NCBI GenBank assembly: GCA_017643395.1
Contig: JAEPNP010000001.1
Coordinates: 1,611,001 to 1,675,000, forward strand
Length of the DNA: 64,000 nucleotides
From: Rhodothermales bacterium
GTDB taxonomy: Bacteria; Bacteroidota; Rhodothermia; Rhodothermales; UBA10348
Direction of reading: 5' to 3'
Shown: in pieces, positions 49,150 through 57,312 of the stretch
Layout: the number at the start of each line of letters is the position of its first letter
How positions within the stretch are numbered: position 1 is the first letter of the stretch
Program-made: the position numbers and the translations under genes
Notes under the pieces: model-generated
What the model was told of the DNA's origin: nothing
Seen by the model: the letters and a program-made list of their open reading frames with translations, nothing else
Databases searched by the model: none

Positions 49150-50556
49150 TCACGCTGGACGCAATCTGCGTTCGAGTCGGTCCAGTTCGACAACGAATGC
49201 GGGATCCGTGTCGATCCGGGCCTGCACGGCTCGACAGGCGTGGATCACCGTGGAGTGATCCCGGCCACCGAACCGGCGGCCGATCGCCTCAAGCGACAGG
49301 GAGGTCATCTGTTTGCAGAAGTGCATGGCCACGTGGCGCGCATCGACAATGGGCCGCTTGCGGCTCTTTCCGATGAGCTGCTCGACCGTCATGCCGTAGG
49401 CTTCGGCTACCGTGTCCCGGATCTCCGCCGCTGACGGCGTGCGCCGTTTGGACGTGGAGATCACATCAGACAGCAGCGGCTGGACGACCTCCAGGGTCAG
49501 TGGGGAGTCGTCTATGTGCCGGGAGGCCAGGATGCGGTTGAGCGAACCTTCCAGGACACGGATGTTGTCCGTGACGTTGGCGGCTATGTACTCGATGATT
49601 TCAAACGGGAGATCCAGGCCGTGGCGATTTGCACCACGTTGCAGGATTGCGATGCGGGTTTCAAAGTCCGGCGGCTGTACGTCGGCACTGAGACCCCATC
49701 GGAATCGAGAAAGCAGTCGTTCCTCAACGCCCTTGATCTCGGACGGGGGCCGATCCGCGCACAGCACGATCTGGGCTCCGCCCTGGTGGAGGTCGTTGAA
49801 CAGATGGAAGAACTGCTCCTGGGTCTTCTCCTTACCGCTGAAGAACTGGATGTCGTCAACGATCAGGACGTCGATCTCCCGGAATGACCGGGCAAACTCG
49901 CCCAGCATGTTGTGCTGGACGGCGTGAACAAAGCAGTTGGTGAATGCCTCGCTCGTGAGGTAGAGCACGTTCAGCTCCGGGTGCGCATCGGCTGCCAGGT
50001 TACCGATGGCATGGGCCAGGTGGGTTTTGCCCAGGCCCACCTTCCCGTAGATCAGGAAGGGGTTGAAACTGGTTGCTCCGGGACGTTCGGCGACTGCGAG
50101 CCCTGCACTCCGGGCAAGCCGGTTGCAGTCGGCCTCGATGAAGTCGTCGAAGGTATAGGCAGGGTTGAGCGTAGCGGGGCGGGCCGGCGGCGCCTTCGCC
50201 GGCCCGGGCCTTTGAGAAGGTATCTCTGGCGCGGGGGTGGTTTCGGGTGGCTTTGAAGCGGAATTGCCTGAGTCGGGCGAACTCTGATGTCCAGGCCCCA
50301 GGACCCTGAAATGGATCTCGGGGGATCGGCCGTCGATGTCGGCAATGGCTTCCCGCAACAGGTCGGAGTAGTGGCGGGAAACCCACGTGCGATGGAAGTC
50401 ATCGGGGACTCCGAGTGTCACGCTGGGTGAGTCGGAATCCGTTTCAAAATCCAGTAGCTCTACCGGTCTTATCCAGGTATTGAACGGCTGAGCCGGCACG
50501 GCGCGTTGTAGCGAGTCCTTGCACTGTTCCCAGAGCGAGACGGACGCTGACGTCAT
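49150..50556 (-). CDS. dnaA: Chromosomal replication initiator DnaA
   Basis: 468 residues from the ATG at 50556. Domain I (1-70), a Pro-rich linker (~85-130), then AAA+ with Walker A GKVGLGKTH (171-179) and Walker B LIVDDIQF (231-238), sensor residues and LLSRFRWGL. The C-terminal domain IV carries the DNA-binding signature FGGRDHSTVIHACRAV. DnaA binds DnaA boxes and opens the origin. No dnaN or gyrB follows; the neighbours are a glycosylase (convergent) and bcp. A DnaA-box cluster lies just upstream at 50652-50831. Confidence 0.97.
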   Translation of the reverse strand: MTSASVSLWEQCKDSLQRAVPAQPFNTWIRPVELLDFETDSDSPSVTLGVPDDFHRTWVSRHYSDLLREAIADIDGRSPEIHFRVLGPGHQSSPDSGNSASKPPETTPAPEIPSQRPGPAKAPPARPATLNPAYTFDDFIEADCNRLARSAGLAVAERPGATSFNPFLIYGKVGLGKTHLAHAIGNLAADAHPELNVLYLTSEAFTNCFVHAVQHNMLGEFARSFREIDVLIVDDIQFFSGKEKTQEQFFHLFNDLHQGGAQIVLCADRPPSEIKGVEERLLSRFRWGLSADVQPPDFETRIAILQRGANRHGLDLPFEIIEYIAANVTDNIRVLEGSLNRILASRHIDDSPLTLEVVQPLLSDVISTSKRRTPSAAEIRDTVAEAYGMTVEQLIGKSRKRPIVDARHVAMHFCKQMTSLSLEAIGRRFGGRDHSTVIHACRAVQARIDTDPAFVVELDRLERRLRPA

Positions 50557-50651
50557 GCGGGCTAAGGTGGGTTGAAGAGAATAAAAGGGGAGGGGCGAAC
50601 CCGACCATGGTAGGTTGTCCGCCCGACCCACTTCAACCTTCCAGGCGGCTA

Positions 50652-50831
50652 CTTATCCACCCAGAATCCCCTCCTTTCCACAGACGCTCGTGTGGAAAAA
50701 AACCACCATCAAAATCGTGTGGAGCAGTTGCTCTGGGGGCCTACCGGGCTGATTGCGAAATAGCACGCTTCCGAAAGCATGCCCGACTCCGTGGGCGGCA
50801 CCCTTCCCGCACCGTGCCAGCGTTATCCACA
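50652..50831. other. DnaA-box cluster upstream of dnaA: candidate oriC
   Basis: In the 292-bp gap between dnaA and bcp: a perfect TTATCCACA at 50823-50831, TGTGGAAAA at 50691-50699 (reverse of TTTTCCACA, full match to TTWTNCACA), TTATCCACC at 50652-50660 (one mismatch), CTTTCCACA at 50674-50682 (one mismatch) and a weaker site near 50718-50726. An A-rich run (50694-50702) is present but no long AT-rich unwinding region. It may be oriC or a self-regulatory dnaA promoter. Confidence 0.6.
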
Positions 50832-50848
50832 CGTGATCGGCACGGAGG

Positions 50849-51313
50849 TCAGAGGCCGAACCGCTCCATGATTTCTGCGGCGTGATTGCCCACCTTGGGC
50901 TTTTTGATGATGTCCACCAGCGTGCCGCTCTCATCAATCAGATACGTGCTGCGAACGGTTCCCATGTACTTCTTTCCGTACATGTTCTTTTCGCGCCGCG
51001 CCCCGTACGCATTGAGAACCTCGTGCTCGGTGTCGGCGATCAGCGGGAAAGGCAGGTCAAACTTCTCGGCGAACTTCGCGTGCTTGGCGGCGGGGTCGTC
51101 GGAGACGCCCACGATGACCACTCCGGCGTCCTGAAGCGCCTCAAAATTGTCGCGCAGATTGCAGGCTTGCTTGGTGCATCCCGGAGTGTTGTCCCGCGGG
51201 TAGAAGTAGAGCGCCACTTTCTTGCCGCGCAGCTCATCGGAAGAAACATGACCGTCCTGCGTGGGGCCGGCAAAGGGCGGAGCGGGGGCCCCGATTTCTG
51301 GAGTGCTACTCAT
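50849..51313 (-). CDS. bcp: Thioredoxin-dependent thiol peroxidase Bcp/PrxQ
   Basis: 154 residues, a typical PrxQ. The peroxidatic Cys C46 lies in YPRDNTPGCTKQAC and the resolving Cys C51 five residues later, the alpha-2 type. Other motifs: VIVGVSDDPAAKHAKFAEKF, LPFPLIADTEHEVLNAYG, and RSTYLIDESGTL. It reduces peroxides with electrons from thioredoxin. Its ATG overlaps the stop of an upstream VOC gene as ATGA, so they are co-translated. Confidence 0.95.
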   Translation of the reverse strand: MSSTPEIGAPAPPFAGPTQDGHVSSDELRGKKVALYFYPRDNTPGCTKQACNLRDNFEALQDAGVVIVGVSDDPAAKHAKFAEKFDLPFPLIADTEHEVLNAYGARREKNMYGKKYMGTVRSTYLIDESGTLVDIIKKPKVGNHAAEIMERFGL

Positions 51314-51684
51314 GATTTCAGTTCGGAAAACGTCAGCAGGATACCGTCCATGTCCTCGATGGTGAACTCGAACAGTCCGAACAGACGGGGTTCGAGATCT
51401 CGCACGAGAGGCACGGTGCCCTGTATGCGATTGTACAGACCCCGAACATCGGCAATCGGGATGTGAAGGATGATCCGGTCATCGAGCGGAGCCTGCCGGT
51501 AATCGACCAGGGAGTCCCCCGACACGGATCTGAGCACGATGCGCAGTTCGCCGGCGCGCAGGAAGGCGCGGGTGACATCATCCTTGCCCGTTATGCGGAC
51601 CAGCTCAAATCCCAGCACCTGCTGGTAGAACTCAACCGAGCGGTTGATGTCCGAGACCGGGAAGGAGGGGATGAGGCCTTTCAT
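51310..51684 (-). CDS. VOC family protein (glyoxalase/bleomycin-resistance fold)
   Basis: 124 residues from the ATG at 51684 (MKGLIPSFPVSDINRSVEFYQQVLGFELVRI). One VOC half is clear there, and the second is IILHIPIADVRGLYNRIQGTVPLVRDLEP followed by LFEFTIEDMDGILLTFSE. Family members include glyoxalases, dioxygenases and antibiotic-binding proteins; this sequence does not tell which. First gene of the VOC-bcp operon. The 83 bp to the divergent radical-SAM gene contain the shared promoters. Confidence 0.85.
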   Translation of the reverse strand: MKGLIPSFPVSDINRSVEFYQQVLGFELVRITGKDDVTRAFLRAGELRIVLRSVSGDSLVDYRQAPLDDRIILHIPIADVRGLYNRIQGTVPLVRDLEPRLFGLFEFTIEDMDGILLTFSELKS

Positions 51685-51767
51685 GGGGCCGGGAAAATAG
51701 AGAACGCTGCAGACACGGGGAGGCCAAGGTTGCGCAAACCGCAAACATATGTGCAGAAACATGTGCG

Positions 51768-53336
51768 ATGCTGCAAGGTGAAATGCGGGTGGCAGACCTC
51801 AAGCATCATCGACGCGGGCGGGGCGCCGGAATCAATCCCGCCAACCGGTTCGACAGACTCTCGGTGGAGTTGGACCCGTCGGAGTTGGAGGAGGGCGAAC
51901 TGCGCACTGTGCCCACGCAGTACCTGACGGACGCCTCCCGGTCGGTGCTGTCTGAGAATTCAAGTCCGGATGTGCCGTTCCGGTACTCGCTGAATCCTTA
52001 TCGAGGCTGCGAGCATGGCTGCGTGTACTGCCTCGATCCCGGCACGCCGGTACTCATGGCCGATTCCTCAGCAAAGGCCATCGCAGATCTAGTGCCCGGC
52101 GATGAGATCGTTGGGACCCAAAAGGTGGGGGCCTATCGACGTTTCGTGAACACCCGGGTATTTGCTCATTGGTGGACACGAAAGCCGGCCTACGAGGTAG
52201 GCCTGGCCGACGGAACGTCCATCGTAGCCAGTGGCGACCACCGGTTCCTGACCGAACGCGGCTGGAAGTATGTGACGGGCGCGATGGCTGGTCCCGGTCG
52301 GCGGCCATATCTGACGACGAATAATCGGCTGATGGGGGTTGGCGAACTACCACGTCCAATGGGCGACCCCGCCATCTACAGGAAACGCTCTATCGCAGGC
52401 AAAGCCCTGAAGACGACCGACGACCTGCGGGTCGTGTCGATCACCCCGGTCGGTGAGAGGGACCTTGTTGACATCACGACAGGCACTTCAGACTTCATTG
52501 CGAACGGCCTGGTCAGTCACAACTGCTACGCGCGCCCCTCCCACGAATACCTGGGGTTCTCTGCGGGCCTGGACTTTGAATCCCGCATCGTCGTGAAACA
52601 CGACGCACCACGACTGCTGGCAGAGACCTTCGAGCGCCCGTCGTGGCAGCCGCAGGTGGTGGCGCTGTCCGGCAATACCGATGCCTACCAACCTGTCGAG
52701 CGCAAGCTCAAGTTGACCCGGCGCTGCCTCGAAGTATTCCACGACTATCGTAACCCGGTGGCCATTATCACCAAGAACCACCTGGTCACGCGCGATCTCG
52801 ATCTGCTTGGCGACCTGGCGTCCCTGGGTGCCGCCAGCGTCTTTGTGTCCATCACCAGCCTGAAAGATGAGGTGACCGGCAAGATGGAGCCCAGAACCTC
52901 ACGCGTTGGGCGAAGACTGGAGGCCATTCGCGCACTGAGCGAAGCGGGCGTGCCCACCGGAGTCATGGTGGCTCCGGTCATTCCGGGGCTGACAGACGAG
53001 GAGATGCCGGCCATCCTCGAAGCCGCGCGGGAGGCCGGCGCGCAGCGTGCGGCGTATATCGTGGTCAGGTTGCCCGGCACGGTCAGTCACCTGTTCGAGG
53101 AATGGCTCAAGCGTGAGTATCCGGATCGTGCTGCCAAGGTGATCAATCGTGTGCGGTCGCTTCGAGAGGGCAAGCTCAACCACTCCGACTTTGGCGTGCG
53201 CATGCGGGGGACAGGACAGTGGGCCGAACTCTTCAGCCGTCTGTTCAGGATGACAACGGACCGGCTGGGGTTCGACCGTCAGGGGCCGCCGTTGAACGCC
53301 GGACACTTCAGGAGGAGGCAAGGCGAGCTATTCTGA
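51768..53336 (+). CDS. PA0069/Rv2578c-type radical SAM protein interrupted by an intein
   Basis: 522-residue precursor. Host part: GRGAGINPANRFDRLSVELD, then LNPYRGCEHGCVYC, where C81 and C85 are the first two cysteines of the CxxxCxxC iron-sulfur motif. A mini-intein follows at residues 88-252, and the host resumes with C253 YARPSHEYLGFSAGLDFESRI. The TIM-barrel (VVALSGNTDAYQPVERKLKLTRRCLEV, VAIITKNHLVTRDLDLL, GVPTGVMVAPVIPGLTDEE) is intact. Without the intein the protein is ~357 residues, normal for the family. It cleaves SAM to a radical; the substrate is unknown. Start at ATG 51768, or at a second ATG five codons on. Confidence 0.93.
   Translation: MLQGEMRVADLKHHRRGRGAGINPANRFDRLSVELDPSELEEGELRTVPTQYLTDASRSVLSENSSPDVPFRYSLNPYRGCEHGCVYCLDPGTPVLMADSSAKAIADLVPGDEIVGTQKVGAYRRFVNTRVFAHWWTRKPAYEVGLADGTSIVASGDHRFLTERGWKYVTGAMAGPGRRPYLTTNNRLMGVGELPRPMGDPAIYRKRSIAGKALKTTDDLRVVSITPVGERDLVDITTGTSDFIANGLVSHNCYARPSHEYLGFSAGLDFESRIVVKHDAPRLLAETFERPSWQPQVVALSGNTDAYQPVERKLKLTRRCLEVFHDYRNPVAIITKNHLVTRDLDLLGDLASLGAASVFVSITSLKDEVTGKMEPRTSRVGRRLEAIRALSEAGVPTGVMVAPVIPGLTDEEMPAILEAAREAGAQRAAYIVVRLPGTVSHLFEEWLKREYPDRAAKVINRVRSLREGKLNHSDFGVRMRGTGQWAELFSRLFRMTTDRLGFDRQGPPLNAGHFRRRQGELF
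52029..52523 (+). mobile_element. Mini-intein (165 residues) in the radical SAM gene
   Basis: It starts with C1 in CLDPGTPVLMADSS and ends VSHN, followed by Cys+1. Hint-domain blocks are visible: block A (CLDPGTPVLMADS ... LVPGDEIVG), block B (GTSIVASGDHRFLTERGWKYV, with the conserved His), and F/G (RVVSITPVGERDLVDIT ... DFIANGLVSHN). The region between B and F is only ~60 residues with no LAGLIDADG or HNH motif, so the homing endonuclease is absent. Splicing joins CEHGCVY to CYARP and restores the CxxxCxxC site. Base composition resembles the host gene, suggesting long residence. Confidence 0.93.
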
Positions 53337-53412
53337 GACCTTCGGGGGTTCAGGATTGTGGGGCAACAGCCGATAACGAGACCACGAGCACCTTCCTCGA
53401 ACTCCCCTGACC

Positions 53413-55248
53413 ATGACCGCCCCTGCGCCCGTCCGCGCACGGTTTACAGCTCTCCTTCTTGGATGGATTGACGCCTTCCTGCCGAGAGGCGTCGTGCAGC
53501 CGGACGTTCGGCTGCGCATGCGGCTGGTGGTCGTATGCTCGTTCGGGTTGGCATTGTTCGCTGCATTCTTCGGACTCGTGGCGGCAACCCAGCAAGGCGC
53601 ATTCGGCCCGATCGCTGTGTTGTTGTTGGGCGGCGCCTTCGCGGCGACGGCACTGCCCCTGGTCTTGCGGAGGACCGGCTCCCGGGTGCTGGCGGGCACT
53701 CTGCTCTGCGCAGAGTTTGCGCTACTGGTCGGCATAGTGGCCTACCTCGGCAACGGATTCGATGCTGCGGTGCTGATCTGGATTCCAGCCGTGCCGCTGT
53801 TGGCTGCCTTCCTTGTAGGTCCCCGAGCGGCCGTGGCGCTTGCCTCGGTGACTGTCGCAGAGGTTGCACTGCTTTACGTGCTGAAGCAGGCGGGCCTGCA
53901 GGCCGAACCTTCGTTTTCATCGGAGCAGGTGGAGGCGACGAGATTTCTGGCGCTTATCTCCGGATGCATTCTCGCGGCCTTTCTGGGTTGGCTTTACGAG
54001 AGCCAGTCCCTGGTGACATTGCGAAGGGCAGCCCAGCGCACCCGCATTCTGCATACCATCGGCCGCTCGGTGCTGTCGGCCTCGACCGCGGAAGAGATCG
54101 CGGTGGCCGCGCTGGTCCGTCTTGGCATACTCGTGCAGAGCACGCGGTCCGCGATTCTCGAATACGACGACGAGGGCAACTATGCCCGTGTCCTGGCGGT
54201 GAGACTTCACGGCGAAGCCGAGATGGGGTCCGGGCGGCGCATTCCCAGGGATGTGCTCGGGCATCCGCGCAAACCTGCGGGCGATGCGGTCATCTACGGA
54301 CTCGCCGAGGGTGCCGAGCCGATCCCTTCACGCCTGCGGGTTCCTCTGGAGGTGGACGGAGCAAATCTCGGGCTTCTGGACCTGGGTGCACCGACAGCCC
54401 GAGCGTTTGATGCCGACGCAGAGGCCATCGCCCATGAAGTGGCGGACATGCTGGCGCTTGCCCTCAGGCAGAGGCGCTACGAACGGGAACTGGTCCGGGC
54501 CAAGGAGCGGGCCGAAAAGTCCGAGCAGCTGCAGAACGCCTTGCTAACCAACATGAGCCACGAGGTGCGCACGCCGCTTGCGGGGATCATGGGCATTGCG
54601 TCCGTGCTCCAGGAGGAAGTGGGCGGCGATCTGCGCGAGATGGCCAACATGATTGAAATCAGCGGCGAGCGACTGTTCAATACACTTGACTCGGTAATCG
54701 ATCTCGCGCAGATCGAGAGTGATGTGCTGACGTTTGAGGCGGTTCCGTTCGATGTGGTCGCGTGCGCCAGGGAGGTTGCCTCCGTCTTTGAGCGCGCCGC
54801 AACGGCCAAGGGTCTGGTGTTCTCTGTGGATGCCGATGAGGACGAGGTGCCGGTATTCGCGGACGAGGGCTGGACCCGCCGGGTGCTGCACTGCCTGGTG
54901 GACAACGCCGTGAAGTTCACCGAGTCAGGATCCATCAGGCTCATCGTGAGCGCCACTCGACAGGCGACCATGATCCGCGTGCACGATACAGGAATCGGGA
55001 TCAGTCCCGGATTCCAGCCTGCGGCGTTTGACGCCTTTCAGCAGGAGTCGTCGGGTATGGATCGCACCCACGAAGGGAGCGGGCTGGGACTGGCGCTGGC
55101 CGACAGACTGACCAACCTGATGGGTGGAACGCTTACGGTCGAGAGTTCTCAGGGGATCGGATCCACGTTCACGCTTCTTCTGCCGCGGCCTCCCAAACAG
55201 CCCGCGCCGACCGGTCGGCATCGCTCCGGATTTGGAACTCGCCGTTAA
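53413..55248 (+). CDS. Membrane histidine kinase with GAF domain
   Basis: 611 residues. Six membrane segments occupy ~35-200. A GAF-like domain follows (~210-350: ILHTIGRSVLSASTAEEIAVAALVRL, LRVPLEVDGANLGLLDLGAP). HisKA carries the acceptor His in LLTNMSHEVRTPLAGIMGI, and HATPase_c shows LVDNAVKFTESG, VHDTGIGISPG and GSGLGLALADRLTNLMGG. It senses an unknown cue at the membrane and phosphorylates a regulator encoded elsewhere. It starts 76 bp after the radical-SAM stop. Its final TAA overlaps the stop of the convergent DUF3052 gene. Confidence 0.92.
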   Translation: MTAPAPVRARFTALLLGWIDAFLPRGVVQPDVRLRMRLVVVCSFGLALFAAFFGLVAATQQGAFGPIAVLLLGGAFAATALPLVLRRTGSRVLAGTLLCAEFALLVGIVAYLGNGFDAAVLIWIPAVPLLAAFLVGPRAAVALASVTVAEVALLYVLKQAGLQAEPSFSSEQVEATRFLALISGCILAAFLGWLYESQSLVTLRRAAQRTRILHTIGRSVLSASTAEEIAVAALVRLGILVQSTRSAILEYDDEGNYARVLAVRLHGEAEMGSGRRIPRDVLGHPRKPAGDAVIYGLAEGAEPIPSRLRVPLEVDGANLGLLDLGAPTARAFDADAEAIAHEVADMLALALRQRRYERELVRAKERAEKSEQLQNALLTNMSHEVRTPLAGIMGIASVLQEEVGGDLREMANMIEISGERLFNTLDSVIDLAQIESDVLTFEAVPFDVVACAREVASVFERAATAKGLVFSVDADEDEVPVFADEGWTRRVLHCLVDNAVKFTESGSIRLIVSATRQATMIRVHDTGIGISPGFQPAAFDAFQQESSGMDRTHEGSGLGLALADRLTNLMGGTLTVESSQGIGSTFTLLLPRPPKQPAPTGRHRSGFGTRR

Positions 55249-55652
55249 CGCTTCTCCTTCCGGATGACCACCTTCAGTCCGGACCAGACCGAATCCACCG
55301 CGCACACCTTGACGTCCACAAGGTCCAGCGGGAATGCCTCGGCTCGAACTGCGTCCTCGCTCATGTCCGTCGGTACCCTGGAGGCCTTTTTTGGCCAGGA
55401 GACCCAGATCATGCCCGCTGGTTTGATCAGGGCCCGGAAGATCGGCAGCAACCGTGCAAGTTCGGCGCGCTCCATTACGAACAGGTGGCCCAGGTCGAGG
55501 GAGCCGGCCTCCGGGTGCTGTACGAACCGTACACCTTCCGGCATATCCGCCAGCAACCGCCTGTAGTGATCGGGTGGCTGAGCCACGTGCGCCACGAAGC
55601 CGGGTTTGTATCCCAACTTCTTGTAAAGGGGGGTTCCTGAAATGCCGCTCAT
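55245..55652 (-). CDS. DUF3052 family protein
   Basis: 135 residues, cytosolic. The conserved start GTPLYKKLGYKPGFVAHVAQPP and later LFVMERAELARLLPIFRALIKPAGMIWVSWPKKAS match DUF3052, ending AFPLDLVDVKVCAVDSVWSGLKVVIRKEKR. The family is common in bacteria, and its function is not known. It overlaps the convergent histidine kinase stop by 4 bp and is divergent from the DinB gene with ~70 bp between, where a TATACT at 55665-55670 might be a promoter element. Confidence 0.88.
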   Translation of the reverse strand: MSGISGTPLYKKLGYKPGFVAHVAQPPDHYRRLLADMPEGVRFVQHPEAGSLDLGHLFVMERAELARLLPIFRALIKPAGMIWVSWPKKASRVPTDMSEDAVRAEAFPLDLVDVKVCAVDSVWSGLKVVIRKEKR

Positions 55653-55725
55653 GGCGATCGGGGGTATACTGATCGCAAGATATCCCCTGGCTCAGCTCCC
55701 CAAACAACCCCCCCAAACAGAGCCC

Positions 55726-56361
55726 ATGTACCGCAAAACTCTCCCCCTGCTTGCCATAGCCCTGCTGACCGCAGGCTGCGCGGGCAACGATTCGGAGGCC
55801 CCAGAGGCCGAAATCACGGCTGAAGAGCCCACCAACATCATCGCTGCGGAGCTTATGGCCAACAAGGCCCGATTCGTGGAGGCCATGTCCGGCCTGAGCG
55901 CAGATCAGTGGGCCTTCCAGGAAGAAGACGGCCGATGGAGCCTCTCGCAGATCGCCGAGCACCTGATCAAGACGGAGAAACAGTCTCTCGCCGGTGTACG
56001 AGACGGTGTGCTGGCCACCGAGCCGACCGAACGACAGGCCAATCCGGACTCGCTGGACGGCTTCATCACGATGCTGCTGGGAGACCGCACTCAACGTTTT
56101 CAGGCTCCGGAGGGCGTTCAGCCTCAAGGCATCTACGCAACTCCCGAGGAAGCCGTCGCGGCCTTCACGTCGGCCCGAGATGAGATGATTGCCATCGCTG
56201 AGGAGAACGGTGAGGCCCTTCGTGATCACCAGATGGAGCATCCGATCGGCGCCACCCTGGATGGCCACCAGTGGATGCTTTTTGTCAAGGCGCACGCGGA
56301 CCGGCATCTTGCCCAGGCCGCTGAGGTCAAGGCTCACGCAGACTATCCCGCTTCCGAGTAG
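55726..56361 (+). CDS. DinB-family lipoprotein
   Basis: 211 residues; the ATG at 55726 opens a lipoprotein leader (MYRKTLPLLAIALLTAGCAG). After an acidic linker comes a four-helix DinB-like domain: FVEAMSGLSADQWAFQEEDGRWSLSQIAEHLIKTE and HQWMLFVKAHADRHLAQAAEVK, where three His residues (in AEHLI and KAHADRH) fit the usual metal triad. DinB-like proteins are thiol-dependent metal enzymes or stress proteins; export as a lipoprotein is less common. A strong terminator follows. Confidence 0.88.
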   Translation: MYRKTLPLLAIALLTAGCAGNDSEAPEAEITAEEPTNIIAAELMANKARFVEAMSGLSADQWAFQEEDGRWSLSQIAEHLIKTEKQSLAGVRDGVLATEPTERQANPDSLDGFITMLLGDRTQRFQAPEGVQPQGIYATPEEAVAAFTSARDEMIAIAEENGEALRDHQMEHPIGATLDGHQWMLFVKAHADRHLAQAAEVKAHADYPASE

Positions 56362-56381
56362 CGCCGTCGAGGACCACGCGC

Positions 56382-56417
56382 AAGCCCCGGTCGTCGTAGC
56401 ACGGCCGGGGCTTTTTT
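56382..56417 (+). terminator. Intrinsic terminator of the DinB gene
   Basis: AAGCCCCGG (56382-56390) pairs with CCGGGGCTT (56405-56413) and runs into TTTTTT (56412-56417), 21 bp after the stop codon. Confidence 0.92.
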
Positions 56418-56484
56418 GTGCCGGTGCCCAACATTCCGCCTCGGACCCCGTAGCGATGAGGGCTACCTTGCCCTGACGTTCACG

Positions 56485-57312
56485 ATGGCCCAATTCGCCC
56501 TTCCCGCCCCGGTGGAGATCTCCACACGAGACCGACTGCAGAAAACCAACTTGCTGCCGAGCCGCAGCATGGTGGTCGCCAGCAGGCCCTCAAACAGGGC
56601 GCTGACCACAGTGGGTCCCAAGAAAAGGCACCCGGTTATTCGTGCGCTGCCTTACGTGCCGGCCGTCTTCCCGCCCACCTGGCCCATCTACTTCGTGGCC
56701 TGGATCGTGCACCGGAGTCGGCGGCCCCAGAAGTCGATGCGGCTCGTGCAGAAGGCTGTGCGTCTGCTGGAAAAGGGCGAACCCGGCGTCGCCCTCAAGA
56801 AGCTGCAGGACGCACACCTGCTGAATCCGCAAAATGCAGACGCCCTGTATTGGCTTGGGCTTCTCCTTGCCCGGCAGGGGCGCCACGAGGAGGCCGTGGA
56901 AGCACTGGAGATCGTGGCGCGCCGTGCCCCGGGTCTACCCGAGGTAGAAGGTGCCCTCTCGCGTGCCTACCTCGAACTCGAGAACCCGGAGGGTGCCCTG
57001 CATCACGCGCAACGCCGCTTCGACGCAGACCCCTATACCATCGAATCCATCACTGGTCTGGCCGAAGCCTTCGAGGCCGTGGGCAAACTTGACCTGGCCA
57101 TCGACACGCTGAAGCAGACCCCCATCCACAAGCGGCGACTTACGGACGAGTTGGTGGACGTCGTGTACCGGCTGGGCGTGCTGCACGAAAAGGCCGGCGA
57201 CACGGACGAGGCAGTCGCCGCGTTCAAGCGCGTCTATGCCAAGGATCTCGAATTCCGAGACGTAAAGGAGCGCCTGATGCGCCTCGAAGACGAACCCGAC
57301 GCGACGGACTAA
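56485..57312 (+). CDS. TPR-repeat protein with N-terminal hydrophobic segment
   Basis: 275 residues from the ATG at 56485 (MAQFALPAPVEI). A Pro-rich hydrophobic stretch (VPAVFPPTWPIYFVAWIV) near 75-92 may contact the membrane. TPR helices run from ~105 to 260: KAVRLLEKGEPGVALKKLQDAHLLNPQNADALYWLGLLLARQG, EEAVEALEIVARRAPG, VVYRLGVLHEKAGDTDEAVAAFKRVY. TPRs bind proteins; partner unknown. The stop overlaps that of the convergent uvrC by 4 bp. Confidence 0.85.
   Translation: MAQFALPAPVEISTRDRLQKTNLLPSRSMVVASRPSNRALTTVGPKKRHPVIRALPYVPAVFPPTWPIYFVAWIVHRSRRPQKSMRLVQKAVRLLEKGEPGVALKKLQDAHLLNPQNADALYWLGLLLARQGRHEEAVEALEIVARRAPGLPEVEGALSRAYLELENPEGALHHAQRRFDADPYTIESITGLAEAFEAVGKLDLAIDTLKQTPIHKRRLTDELVDVVYRLGVLHEKAGDTDEAVAAFKRVYAKDLEFRDVKERLMRLEDEPDATD

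Noticed and set aside
54925-56493. A 522-codon minus-strand frame across the histidine kinase end, DUF3052 and DinB
   Set aside because: It runs through three genes with good family matches in other frames.
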